A stretch of DNA of 64,000 nucleotides. Source: Gymnogyps californianus (Eukaryota; Chordata; Aves; Accipitriformes; Cathartidae). This document shows positions 11,701 through 24,175 of this stretch, one piece after another. Both the position numbers and the translations under genes were made by a program. The notes under the pieces were generated by a model. The model saw only the letters and a program-made list of their open reading frames with translations, did not search any database and had not been told where the DNA came from. The stretch lies in contig NC_059471.1 in NCBI RefSeq assembly GCF_018139145.2, positions 96,598,914-96,662,913 on the forward strand, read 5' to 3'. How positions within the stretch are numbered: the first letter of the stretch is position 1; each line of letters starts with the position of its first letter.

Positions 11701-14700
11701 CTTTGTTACCTGAATACGGTTTTTGTGCACTTTTGTTCAGGCTGCAGGAATCCAGACAAACAAGTGTTAATTCCCCATGATGTTTTCCAGCTGACAGGCC
11801 TAATTGGTTTGATTTCCACTGTTTTCACAAGTGACCCCCCTCAACCCGTCATCACCACTTCTTTTTGATACCTGAGCTTTACTTTCTACTGTCACATTCC
11901 ACTTCAACAAGTAATAAAGAGCTTATTAGGAAGGAAGAAACTCATTACTTGTTTTCTAAACTATGCTCCATGTGCAGCAGATTCAGCGGGTTATAACCCT
12001 GTATTATTAATCAATACAGAACATTTGCTTCTATTAGGTTACCAGCATCTTTTATCATCAGACTGAAGTTAGGAACCTGTTTCTTTGTGTTCTGCTACCC
12101 ACGCTCCAGCTAGACTAGACAGAGATAAAAGACAGCTGAGTAATATTTTCCTGAGATCCCTGATGATGCACACAGATGGCCTGTAACAAATGAAATATGC
12201 AAGGTGACGGCTGGAGTTCTCCTCACTCCAAGTTCAACTTTTATGGCTTAGAGAGTATTTCAGTCCTTACGCCACAGCTTCATGGTAGAGAGAGAGATTT
12301 ATTTTCTTATCTGTAACAGGATTTGTGAATCTTTGCTTACCATGGCCATTAATGGTTGCAATTGAAAGTAGCCTAGTACTCTCACTGTACTTCTTCCTGC
12401 CTTCGTTAAAAAACAGCTGGGAAAAAATGTATGAAAAAGAGCAAGAAGGCCACGTGGGGCTTGAGAAATCTAAAAAGAAACACTGGAGAAGTTTTTTATC
12501 TGCATGAAATGGAAAACAAGACTGAAGAATCCCATTAAGGGTTTTAGCATATGTAAAAACAAGCAAACAAACAAAATCCAACACATACTAAGTCAAGTGA
12601 AAGATTACATGTTGGTAGCATAGGAAAAAATAAGCCCTTTGGAATAAAGTAAACACAGATCTGTTTACAGTGCCTGAAAGAAACAAATATATTTGTTCTG
12701 GCCTATTACTGTGTCTTCTCTGAGACAGCCTTATCAGATCACAGTCCAGCTGGTGACTGTGTCCATCAAATTCACTTTTGCTAATGTATTAAATAATCTG
12801 ACCATAATACCTGACTGTGGATCATAGTCTGGTGAGCAGGAATTCATCCAATTTGAAATGAACATAGTTTTAAACACATAACTCCTAGCCTTCCTAACCC
12901 CCGGTGTCTTAGCTTAGTGGCAAAACATCTTAAAACAATCCAAATATGTTCTGCAAGAAGCTAGAGTCAGAAAGTGACTTAGCTCTGTTAAACTGCAGGA
13001 CAGTACTGGTAAGGCAGAGGTTCTTTAACTGCTTATGTGGCCTGGACTCCAGCAAGCCGGGAGCAGCTCACCACCGTGCCAACGTCCGTGTCCTCAGGAA
13101 ACTGCAGGTGCAGAGAGAGAAAGATATAAAAAAAACCCCAAAACCCAAGCTGCCGCCTGGGAACTGCCACCCTCCCATGACAGTGATTTTATGTGTCGCT
13201 CCACCGGGCAAAGGGCGGCCAAGGACAGTATGTGGCCCTGCAGAAGACTGCACTGCTATGGAGATGCCCCACTCCTAAGAAATGCAGGACACCTTCTCCA
13301 GATCCCAGGACAGAAGAGGACAGTGGACAGCCCCAGCCAAAAGAGGTGCCAGGTAGCCAGGGGGTTTGGAACTGGGGACCCACACAGCCCTAAGACAAAC
13401 TGGGCCCCGGACCCAGCTCTGCTGGTTGCAGTGCCAGTAAGGACAAAGAACTGGTACCCCGTTAGGCGTGGTGGGATGAAGAGGAGGTGAGAAGATACAC
13501 TTCTGAGAAGATATTGTGGTAGCCAAGTTATGACACACAGATGCTGAACAGACCAGATTTGGTGGCTCTGAGCACCTGCTGAACGGCACTTGACCCTCAC
13601 ACCATGCATGTCACATCTTCAGAGTCTGATGGGAAGGAATCTCTCCTAAAGTTTCCAAATTTGTCTTTTCTGGGCTGTACTAAAGTATTTACATAGGTGT
13701 GTGTCAATTTTCCAGCTTCAACCAATTATACAGTGATAGTTTTTAAATAAATCAATACATCATGTATGCATATAAAATATACTGTATTTCTATATATAAA
13801 TCTAAGCCATTTCCTGTCTATATGGAAAGTATGGGTATTGTCTGCTGTGTGAAAAAAGAAAAAAAAAAAAGGATATGCTCCACTTTTTCCATTTATTGTC
13901 CAGAACATACCCTCATATCAAAAGGTTTCTGATTGAAAACAGCCTCTTAATGCATTACAAGTAAAAATAACCCATTATTGTGTAATATATGATATACCCT
14001 TTCCTCTTTAAGGCAAAGCAGTTCTTGCAAATATGTCTAGACAGTGTGATGGAAAAGCACAAATTGGCCTCTAACTATTGCCACCCACTTATCAGACTAA
14101 ACCTGGAACAAAATTTAAGATATTACAGTCTCCCTCGTTGCACGACATCTATAAGGTGGAGTGTCTCTCTGAGACACAAAGGCTTCATTGCTTACTGCAA
14201 AACAGAAGTATCAAAAACTTTGTTAATAAGAGCATGACTAACGTACCTTCATGGCCTGATGAGAATTGCCAAGTGACTGAAGTATGCCAGTGTTTCCTGT
14301 AAGCAGTGGTATGTCCTACGTACGGACAGTGTTAAAAAGTCTTCCTTCCATGCTGCAGATGAATTAGTCACCTGCTGACACTCGAGACATGATCAGAATT
14401 CAGAATCTATTTGCCACATTTTGGAGGAATGCTTTTAAGTCCTGACTTCATCCTTCTACCCTGCACTTGACCATTTTTTAAAAAAGTTTTTTAACTCCCT
14501 GTGTTTGTGTCTGGTAATAAAGTTGTCTTTGACAAAGTTCTCTTTGTAAAAAGATCATTTTCCTCCTCTGGCACACCTCCTTGCTACCTTGTCATGGCAG
14601 GAAATCAACTTCGTTTGTACTTGTGCTGAGGAGTCTCAGGATACAATGTACATCTTGGATAACAGCATTTGGGTTTTGTTATTCTTCTGTTCTTCTCCTC

Positions 14701-15395
14701 ACCTTTAGACAATAATGACAGGGTAAAAATGGTAATGGAAAGGAAGAGCAGCAGAAGGACAAGAGAAATCAGTTGTTCAACCAGGAGTTTTTTCTGATGC
14801 CATTTATTTCCCACTTGCAAAATACTTTGTATTTATTATTCAGAAAGTGTTAGTCTTCCCTGTGATGAAAAGAGAAATGGTGAATCAACAAAGAAGTGGG
14901 TGATTTTTGTATAAAGGGTGTGCTGGATGATGTTTATACAGTTTGCAAGCACTTGCATGTTTTCATCTGTTTATGTATTGGGTGTTGGTGCGCAGGAAAA
15001 GTGATTGACTCTGGTCCCAGAGAAGTTACAGAAGCCTTGTCACATTTTCATGCCTGAATGCTCAGACACTGTGGTGGTGAAAGCCAGGCATGGGTTGGGA
15101 TGTACAAGCCCTGTGCAGGAGTGGGGTACTGGAATAACATACTGCCACCTGCTTTAGACTCTTCACTTTAGTGTTTTGGCTTCTCCTTCTACACAGAGTT
15201 ATCCCTAGGTAGGTCGATGGACAGGTAGCAACGTTAAAATATCTTTTAGTCTAACACTTACCAATGAATGAGTCAAACAGTCAGGAAGCTGGATTCTTTT
15301 GGGTGAAAGAAGAACCAAATAACTTCGCAGTCATCTGTAGCCTGTGAGTCAGCACAGACCAAACTCCCATTCACCACTGAAGGAAAGTCTCTCCT
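8761..15395. other. Unassigned non-coding stretch
   Basis: No gene is recognised across this interval. GC-richer patches lie at 9030-9440 and 10850-11045; the latter holds a short inverted repeat TGCCCCT/AGGGGCA at 10972-10996. A plus-strand frame of about 150 codons at 13035-13490 matches no protein I know and is overlapped by open frames in all other phases, so it is probably not coding. An A-run lies at 13852-13870 next to a TATA-rich stretch at 13735-13800. The rest is featureless AT-rich DNA. Confidence 0.5.
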
Positions 15396-15447
15396 ATACA
15401 CATATATGTGCACACACCCCCACACATACGTACGCATACCTATGCAC
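15396..15447. repeat. Degenerate CA/TA microsatellite
   Basis: Alternating purine-pyrimidine steps (ACACATATATGTGCACACAC, then CATACGTACGCATACC) run across this stretch. It is interrupted, so it behaves as an old (CA)n/(TA)n simple repeat. Such tracts can adopt Z-DNA and vary in length between individuals. Confidence 0.6.
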
Positions 15448-18233
15448 AGCTGAGAGGTAACCTAAACAGGACCTTTTTTGCTTTTGTTTTGGAAAGCCAG
15501 AATAAGGGTTCTTCTAATGGAGGAAACAAGGAAAATGGAACATACAAAACTACCATCTCCCCCCATACAATCAAAACACTGACGGACTTTGCAAACATCA
15601 CAGTAATTTTGACACAGATGCCCCTGTAAATTGAGCCAAGAAGCTGTTCACTATGCACCAGAAATGCACTCGTGTTTGAGCTCTGAATTCACCCATTTGT
15701 GTAAGTGAGGTTGCATCTGTGGCTTTGTTGCTGGGACAGGCAGAAAAGCAACCCAGGGAATAATCTGCAAGACAATCATCAGGAGGAGGCACTTCCCAGT
15801 TGAGTTTTGAAGTTACATGCTTTCTGCCAATGTGCTTTGGATTTGCTCTGCTATTTTTAAGACTGTAAGAAATGTCCAAGCCTCTGCCCAGCCCTCCCTC
15901 TTATGTTTGGTGCACTTATCGTGTTTGGCGTCCTGTCTGAGGCAGGAGATCAGTCAGGAAGTTAACCAGGGGTCCAGATGCTGCTCTTGGAAATGCTCAT
16001 GCCAGAGCCAGGCTTCCACGCGTTTCAGCTGCCAAATTCCCTCCACACAAATGTCCACGGTTTCTGGCTCTCGCACTAGGGTAGTTAGAGGAAAAGCCTG
16101 AAGAAGAATGTTTTCTACTCTACAATTAACAGGGAGGAGCAGTGCCAGGGGAGTAATATTGCTGACATACGCTGGCATGCTTTGCATTACAAGTTACTGC
16201 TTTCCAGCCAGAGAAAGTTCTTGTTTGACGATGAAGATTTGCACACGTGATGGGACAGGCAGTACACTTGGCAAGCTATGCCTGAGGAAGGGAATTTGGT
16301 TAGGCTGCTTTCCACTTACAGGTACCGCTGAGATATAGATGCCTACACACATTTATATGTTAGATAAATATTGCAATCCCTACCCCCCCCTCCCTAGCAA
16401 AGACACTAATCTTACAATAACTGCTTACAATGTAGACCATGGTTGCTACCAATCTAGCAATTTATTTTCCTTCAGGCTCCTGAAATCCCATATTGTGGAA
16501 AGCTAGGACTATATTTCAGGCTCTGTATGATGTCAGGAAACTTCACATACTAGGAATGATTTTTTTCTAAATGGGCCTAGTTCAGCATAGACCTGGCTGT
16601 GAGGCTCTCGCTGACGCCTCTGCCGTGTGGGCGACGCCTGCCTTTTGCTGAAAGTCTAGCTCTGCAGGTACTGAAAGGGCTTTTCTTCAGTCGCAGTGCT
16701 TGAAGGCTAGGGCTGCTTTTGGTGAGCATACACTACACTACCTACTCATAGTAGGAAAAAAGCCAACAACTGAAAAGCCAAATCTGAACAGGTATACTCC
16801 CCCATCATGATTTCAAGCCATGTTTAATCATCATGCTTCAAATAATTTGTCCCCTTAGTCCCCTAACATGAAGGTATCTGAGACTGCAGGTTCTGTGAAC
16901 ACCATAGGGTGAACACCATGGGGCATCATTTCTTTGGACCAAACCTAAGGGTCACCAGAGCGCACACATGCACATGCCCCTCTTGGAACAAGAAAGTGTG
17001 AGATTTCAAATCCACAGTCACATCAGCACTTTCCAGGACATTAATGCTTTTAACATCCTGAACCCTGGAGTTTTTTTCTTCCAATTTCAGATTAGTCACT
17101 GAGATCTCTATTGCAACTGTGGACCGTAAGCCCATAAAAGGTGGACCCTTACAGATCCAGTTGTCATCTGAGGCCTGATTTTGTTTCACAGGTCTCTTTC
17201 AGATCCCTCTGGGGTGTCTAGTTTGTTAGTTCTGAGCTATGCTAGGGCTGCATTTCAAATTACAGCTAATGGATATCCAAATAATTAAAAAAGAAAAAGG
17301 TTATTCAATCTAACGTGGATTCTTTTACCACGGAAGTGATAACAGCAAACTTGACAATTGCAATCACAAAAGGAATTGCTTCCAAAAGTTCTGAGCAGCT
17401 AAAAATGTAGCAGAGAGGAGAAGGAGGTAGGATTTAGGACAAAAGCTGGAATTCAACCTTAAGTATAACAATAAGTATCTACACTTACTGTCATAAAGAT
17501 CTTCGCATCAAAAGTATGTGCTAAAAGCCCCAGTGCACACAGCAAACACTGCGCTACTGTAACTGGCCTATTTAGGGCCCGTTTCGCTCAGTGTACCCAT
17601 TGGTAAGACATGGTGGCAGGACTCACTTTTTGCTCATATCTATATATGAGGAGGCAGCAGTCCTCACAAATGCCAGTAAAGGCTAGGGCATTTCATCCAA
17701 GATTTTATCTTTTGTTTAGTGGCATTTTGACTTCAGTTTCACTACCCTGCTGTCAAAGACATTTGAGCGTTTTTATTGATTCAGAAATCTGGGCATTGAG
17801 ACTCATCTTTATAGTTCACCAAAAAGTAAATGTTTCAAAATGTAAAACTCCTCATACAGCTTTTAAACTTTATAGGCTGAACACTAAGTGCTGTAAAATG
17901 ATTTTTTTCAGTAATGGAAGCTCTACTTTATAGAAAACAGTAACCATTAATTCTGCTTGCTAAGAGCAAATGAACAAAATCAGACCCACTCTATGAAAAA
18001 GGCGTCATTGGTCACCATAATAAAAGTACAAATTTTTCATATCTTCTGTTTTCACAAGACCTACTCTTTCCTAACTCATGGGTTTTACTATACAGTCATA
18101 TGTTAACAGAGGAATGATTCTGCGAATTTTAATGCAGTCAGAATGAAAAGTGATACAGGCGGAAATGGGAATGAATGAGGGACAACTTGGAAAATAGTTT
18201 TTTCCTCTTCTTCACTGTAGTACTTGCATACTA
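15448..18233. other. Unassigned stretch; one protein-like frame
   Basis: No recognised gene. On the minus strand at 16926-17189 a frame of about 87 codons stays open with an alternating hydrophobic/polar pattern and ends FGPKK before its stop. It has a non-ATG first codon, no flanking strong splice sites and no recognised family, so it stays unassigned. A splice-acceptor-like or homopolymer C-run lies near 16384. Confidence 0.45.
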
Positions 18234-18695
18234 CCTGGGAGGAACTCAGGAGGTTATCCGTGGTAGCATCAGCTACGTCCTTGTCCTTCCTGGCTGCTGT
18301 TTTGCTACTCTTAAAGGCATCCAGTGCTGGAGACCCCAGAATTTCTCCAGGCAATCCATTACAGGGCTTCATAATCTTACTATCACAAAGGTTGGGTTTT
18401 TTTCCCTTGGTGTCTAATCAGAATCTTCCCTATTCCAGCTTAAGCCTCTCCCTACCTCTCCAGCTCACCACAGGCTAACACAGATGTATTCTTCTCCTAT
18501 TTGCAGTAACTCTTTAGATATTTAAAGACATTCTCAGTATCCTCTCCCATCTCCTTTTCTTTACAGTAAGCAAATACAGTTTGTCCAGTCTTCCTCCCAC
18601 AGGTAACGTTTGTTCTAGCTGTGGTGATTGCTACAATGCTCTGGACCCTCCCCAGGTATCTGCGTCTTTCTTCTGTGCTGTGACCAAACTGAACC
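18234..18695 (-). repeat. CR1/L3-type LINE fragment, antisense
   Basis: Read on the plus strand, the segment follows the reverse complement of a CR1 3' region in order: GGAACTCAGGAGGTTATCC (consensus ggacctcaggagatcatcc), CCAGTGCTGGAGACCCCAG (ccagtgatggagactccac), GGCAATCCATTACAGGGCTT (gcaacccattccagtgctt), TCCAGCTTAAGCC, a CATTCTCAGTATCCTCTCCC block, GCTCTGGACCCTCCCCAGG, and a CTGTGACCAAACTGAAC end. The colinear order of many separate blocks makes this a firm call despite heavy divergence. The element is 5'-truncated and on the minus strand, with its 3' end near 18234. CR1 retrotransposons are the dominant LINEs of birds and reptiles. Confidence 0.8.
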
Positions 18696-20505
18696 CAATG
18701 GGGCCAGATTCATAGATAGTCAAAATATCAGTGTCACCTAGAGTCTTCTGGCTCTTGAATTTCTTTTCTAGCACTGGTACTGGGCACACCACAGCCCCCA
18801 GACTGTATGACCTGCATATAGCATCTGCATGACCCCAGACATGCTCCAGCAGCTTCTAGCACATACATGGCACCCCTTCAAAGGGAGCTATAGGCTTCTT
18901 GCCTCCACTTTTTATAATGATGGTGTTTCAGTGAGAACCTGGCCCCAAACTAATCTTGCTTCCCCTTTTTGCTCCCAGACCTCACAGCCACACAGGACAA
19001 GATGATGCACCCTGGCACTCATTGAGCTCTCCTTGTCTGCAGAGAGCAAAATCCTTCACATGAGGGAACTGCATGTGGAAAGGATTGAGAATTCAGCAAG
19101 TTCTCCTCACATAAATCGTCTGACCTCTCTCAGTGTCCTTCAGCTGCTTGAGAGCTTATTACCCCCATCTCGCTATACTGCATGCTAATCCTGTGCCTTT
19201 CTTGAGAAACTTATCTCTACTGAGCATCTACAGAGCAGCTACTTGGTCATCTGTTCCTTTCTTTGCAAAGCATTGCATCCTTACCGCTGTCTCTAGACTT
19301 GATAGAGTTTTTGGGAAACTGGTTTTTGGCAGTGGCTTTTTTTAACAGACTTGAGCCCCACCACCAAAGAGAACAAAGCTTCAAAATTGCATGGCAGGGA
19401 TCAAGCATGTGCAGTCACTAGAAGAAGGGAAAACAGTTGTGCACTGTCCCCTAATGACTGCTTTTCACATATATCTGTCCCATGATTCATGTTCTCTCTC
19501 CCTAGCTATAAAGTCTGGTTGCAGGAGTTGGATATGAAGGGCTGGGAAGGGGTTTGCGGTGGCTGAGGGGAGTGTTTGTAGGGGCAGCAAAGTTGTGCTG
19601 TTCTGGATGGATGCAGCTACAGAAAGCTCAGGGTCCAGGACTTCAGGTGAGGGTGGGCTAGGTACACATACAACTTCTCAGAGGGCAAGGTATAGGAAAA
19701 GGTAAATAACTGTCTTTGGACCATCTAGGAATAGTTGCACTTGCACGGACCTGGACTGGAGGCAGGGCAGGCAGGGTTTGAGGCTGCTCAGTCACAGGGT
19801 GCTCCAGAATGTCTCCATCTCCACATGGGGTTGGCATTTTTGTAGCTGTACCAGCTACTGACTGCTGAATGGCCTGGATTCAGCCTCTGTCCGACAGTCA
19901 GGCTGTTCCTCAGCATGGACATGGCCTAAAAGCATCTCTCATTGGTTCAGACACCCTTTAATTTTGCTCAGTCCTGAAGGTTAAAGTAGCAAGATGGCCA
20001 GAGAGCAGTACATGGTGTGCTGACCACATAAGCAGACACATGCAAGTAGACCAGAGAGCCATAACAGCACAGAGCTGGCATGGGACGGGTTGCCAAAGTA
20101 CTTACCCAACATGCTGGCAGGATTTTTCAGCTCTTGCTGGTGTTACTGATGCTCACGCAGACAAATTTAATGCTAGCTTAGAAATTTCTTCCTGAGCAGT
20201 ACTCACACCCATGAAGTATGGACATATTTTGGGAGGGAGTAAGATACTTCGAGAGGTACCTCCCTCTTTTTCCCTTGGGCTGTGCTAGCAGCCTTCCAGC
20301 TCACCCCAGCCCTCCCCCAGACGGCAGTCCTTGTTCCTGCCGTACAAATCTACTGGCATTCCCCCTCAAAGCCCCAACTCTGCCGTAGGAAGGGAAGTCA
20401 AAGCCAGTATTTTCCTCCCAGGATAATAGGGAAAAGAAGAGCACTTCACCTTAGATTTAAACTCCCTAAAATAAGGGCTAAATAAGCTTGAAAGAGACTG
20501 CCTGG
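18696..20505. other. Unassigned stretch beside the CR1 fragment
   Basis: No gene is recognised. Directly after the CR1 the words GGGGCCAGATTCATAGATAG resemble the start of an old amniote MITE-like repeat, but too little follows to name it. The rest is moderately GC-rich, unique-looking DNA. Confidence 0.5.
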
Positions 20506-20655
20506 TGCGTGTGTGTCCATCTGGGAGCCGGGAGCTGGCGGGGGGATGTTTGACTGACACAAGTGCGCACCTCCCTTCCTCGTCTGACCTGGAGAGTCAC
20601 TCCCGAGGATCACCCCGTACTCCGCTCGCCGGCGGGATGGCATTCTCCCGCGAAG
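20506..20655. promoter_or_regulatory. Small CpG cluster, possible promoter or enhancer
   Basis: About a dozen CpG dinucleotides fall within 150 bases, including GCTCGCCGGCGGG around 20625-20637 and CTCCCGCGAAGG near 20645-20656, in otherwise CpG-poor DNA. It is too short to be a classic island. It lies just before a SOX-like palindrome, so the two could form one regulatory module. No exon or splice site was identified. Confidence 0.35.
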
Positions 20656-20723
20656 GAGTGATCACATTACCCAGGCCCCTTGTGTAATTCTGGTTCCCAG
20701 CAATTGTTTTCTGGTGACCTTTT

Positions 20724-20735
20724 ATTGTTAACAAT
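20724..20735. promoter_or_regulatory. SOX-type palindrome ATTGTTAACAAT
   Basis: ATTGTTAACAAT is a perfect 12-base palindrome made of two inverted ATTGT/ACAAT half-sites, the core recognised by SOX-family HMG proteins. It also contains GTTAAC, an HNF1-like half. It sits in AT-rich DNA immediately after the CpG cluster and is followed by TAGCGCTGG, which contains the palindrome AGCGCT. Binding is inferred from the motif only. Confidence 0.3.
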
Positions 20736-23592
20736 TAGCGCTGGAGCTGGAGCACAACTGGTGTAAGCATATTTTACATCCTCCTCAAGCAAACAAAAAA
20801 GCTGGGTGGGCACGGGCTTGTTTCCTGGTTCACACCCATGACTCCTTTGTGTCTCATATCTCCTCCCACCTTGTGTCATAGTCAGCAAACCCACTCCCTT
20901 ACCTTTTGGCTCCCAGATAAGAGTGACGTCTTCGAGGGATGCGTAGGCATGCTCTGTGTATCCCACTCTCCTCTCACATCCTATAAGAACTCTGCCTCTC
21001 CCTGATACTCAGTCTTTCCTTATCCATTAGGCCAGAAATGTAAATCCCTGTGCAACAGAGTGCAAAGAGCGAGTATTAAGGATGGTTCCTATTTATTTAA
21101 ATGTACAGGCCATAAACACCACCCTCCAGCACTATGCTTTGGGTGCTTGTGTATACTTCTGTACAGTAAATATCTTAACAGCCGGTTCCCTCTGCTCGAC
21201 CCCAGTGATATACACATGCCCCTGAAGACACAGACACATCAACAGTATGCTAATCATCACATATAATAACATAGATTTTCTTCTCTCCCCCCACTTTATT
21301 AAACTACATTTGGGAAGAAAAGGCGTAGTTGGCCCCCTGCTCCAAAACGGACAGCACTTCAGAGCTGTGGTAGACCAAGAATATGCTGAGTTCCTGAACT
21401 GAGGACCCTTCCCAGATGTACAGCACTTTGCCAATAAGTCTGTGTCATTCCTGTGGGGGAGAAAGGAAGGTGGGGAGGTAAAAGAGCAGGGGAAGACACT
21501 CCAGTCTAATCTTGTTTCCTGCAATATGGCATGTGTGTATAAGGGTGTGTGTGCGGGGGGCGCAGGGGGGGACACGACATTAATCAAATCGTGATCCTTT
21601 TAGGGTACAATAGGCGATTAAAAACAACAACTAGAATTTATCCTGCAGCCTCTTGGCAGCTAACACATAACTTATTCTTTCTGTGGATAGCTTTACTTAG
21701 CAGGTCTGTGCCATGACTAATGAAGCCATCTCTCCGCTAGTGCGCTAATTCCAGACCTTTTGGGAAGGAGCCCGGCTGCAGCTTGCTGCATGGCCCTCCC
21801 CTTGCAGGCTCCTTATGGCCACCCTGCAGGTCCCTCCCACTGCCTGCACTGTGCTCGGGAAAAGTGTGAGAAAATACTTCTCCCTTAAATCTGCTTTAGG
21901 AGAGCTCTGCTTTGCAATGACGTTTAAGGACAGATTTTCTGGGGCACTTCTCATGTTATCTGAAACATTTGAAAGCTGCTTCCTCGGCCATCTTCTTGCC
22001 TGCTCCTTGGTGGCATGCAATCTGATCTTGCCGTACCCACTGGCTGTGGGGAGAGGTACACATTTCACCGGTACAGTCATAGTTAAACTAAACATTAAAC
22101 TGTCCAAGAACTGACTTCCTCGACAGCTCTGATTCAGGCTCCCAAAAATGCTCTGCACAGTGAATCATGCTTCCTTCTGGAAATGACAGAACTTCCTCAT
22201 CATGGTGTTCTAACTTGCCCTCTCCTCGTCTCCGGTGCTATCAGGAAAGGATTGAATTGCATGCCACATTTTTTCCGTGGTCGGCAGGGAGATGCATCCT
22301 TTCTGAAGAGGAAGAATTTCTATGAGTCAAAGGATGACAAACTGAAAATTAGTACCAGCCACAGAAATAAATGACAAACAACAACATAAAGCCCCGTAGA
22401 GGTGGCCAGTGGGTGTATATTGGATATCTGCCTTTCTGGCAACTTGAGTTGCCTAACTATTGCAAGGCAAACTTGCTTTTCACCACTGAAAGTAGTAACA
22501 AAGCTGAAAACACTAGTATTAGCTGTCTGTCTGTCTTTCCTGTGCCTGGTTTGACAGGTCTTGTCTGCTTGCAAATCAGGTGAGGCGGTGCTGTGCATGA
22601 AAGATCCCAGCGTCCAGCCCAGCTTTGAAGGACGATCGCATTTGCCCTCCGCACAGCAAGGATGTGGGGAGGGGGAGGAAAAAGGGCAGCCCTTCTGGTG
22701 GCTTGTTCCAATCAGACTTACACAGCAGACTGGTTCACAGCCATTGCGATGACAGCGATTTACAGAGACAGTTTGCTGCACAGAACTTTAAAATCAAAAC
22801 AACAACCCCCTTCTTTCCCCCCCACCCCCCGCAAACCCCTATGATTTACTGAACAACATGTAGTTGGGATAAATACCTTACCATATGGTAAATGATGACT
22901 TGCACTGGAAATCAAATTTTAAGCAGCTCTTTTTGTTTCTTTGTATACAAATTTTTAACTCTCTCAGAGCCAGGGTAGGTGAAACCCCCAGATGCACAGG
23001 CTGTCTAGTCATTATTAGTTGTCAGGCTGTGAGCATACCTGGGATGAAATCCTTTTCCAACCCAAATCAGTAGCAAAATCCCATAGGGATAGATTTTCAA
23101 CCTCATTTAGCCATAATATAATGGGAGGGGTTGGACGTCAAAAACTGGAGAGTGGTTGAATGGAAATATAGGGGCAATTACTGTGACTTCCTTAGAGCAA
23201 ACTTACGTTCCTTACCTAGCCATATTCCATAGTCAGCAAAGCAGTATGTACTTGACAGGGGAGAGGAGTAAATAATACTAAAATCTGTAATTTTTCAGGC
23301 TTTTTATCTAGATGAAATGCACTTTTTCAAGACTAATTTAGGAACACTCATTGCTGTTGAGTTTGTATTCCTGCTCTTTACATTGTCCCTGAGAAACGGT
23401 ATTATTTCCGTATTGACATTTCAGTTTTTCAACATGGTTCACACTTGCTGCCCATAGCAGACAAAGAACATTAGAGGCGAGCATGAAGAAAAGAAGCAAA
23501 ATAAATGCTTAGTCCATCTGAGCCTGTTTTGTGTTCCCTGCTGCACAAAGTAGGCTTAAAGCACACCTAAGGTGGAAGTCAGGGAACACAGA
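20736..23592. other. Unassigned non-coding stretch
   Basis: No gene is recognised. A G-rich run at about 21550-21571 (GTGCGGGGGGCGCAGGGGGG) and C-rich runs near 22818-22830 are low-complexity. Frames near 21.1-21.6, 21.8-22.1 and 22.3-22.8 kb are open on both strands and look like chance. Confidence 0.5.
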
Positions 23593-23815
23593 AGTGGAAG
23601 AAAACTCCTGAACCATCGAGTCCAGCCACAGGCAGCGCAAACATAGAATCCTTTTCATAAATGGTTCAAGTTCTGCCCTGAAAAGAAGATGATTTGCTGC
23701 TTCTTGAAAGGCTACCCCAAATCTTACTCCTCCAAGTTATCTTTTTCTGATTTCCTCCACAAACTTCTTTGTGGCCAGGACAATTTTTGTGGTGTCTGTT
23801 TTAACTCAAAAACCA
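23593..23815 (-). repeat. CR1/L3-type LINE fragment, antisense
   Basis: The plus strand carries, in order, AACCATCGAGTCCAGCC (consensus atcatccagtccagccc), a TAGAATCCTTTT block, CCAAATCTTACTCCTCCAAG, and GATTTCCTCCACAAACTTC with TTTGTGGCCAG (consensus ctaaacttgttcatggccag). These match consecutive parts of a CR1/L3 3' region in reverse complement. The copy is old and gapped and lies on the minus strand, the same orientation as the copy at 18.2 kb. Confidence 0.65.
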
Positions 23816-24128
23816 CTAGTAACATCAATCCATTACATAAATTCAATACTTCTGGGCAGCAGCTGATTCGACCACAGGAGTAATAAATATGCTTAATAAT
23901 GATTACCAGTCAGTCCTTAAAATGCATGTATGGGCCATGCAAAAAGCCCTGTGCTGGAGTAGCATACATAATAAAAGTTACCTGCTTATTCATGACCCTG
24001 AAACCATGAACGTTTAGCAGACTGATCTGGAGCTGCAAGGCATGGGCATAGGTAGTGAATCCCAAGGACTGATAATGCTCAGCAGTTTTGCAATCAGACA
24101 GGACCTTTTGTCCTGAGTCAGCCAATTT

Positions 24129-24175
24129 GCTGACTCATTTCCTTTGGTCCCTCAGATGTAAAAACGAGAGGTCTA
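24129..24175 (+). repeat. MIR-like CORE-SINE fragment
   Basis: CTGACTCATTTCCTTTGG followed by CCCTCAGATGTAAAAACGAG resembles the MIR segment cctcagtttcctcatctgtaaaatgggg. It is a short, diverged match with no clear ends, so it is a weak assignment. Confidence 0.35.

Noticed and set aside
13035..13490. Plus-strand frame of about 151 codons
   Set aside because: All other phases are also open here, the translation is low in hydrophobic core residues and matches nothing known, and no convincing splice sites bound it.
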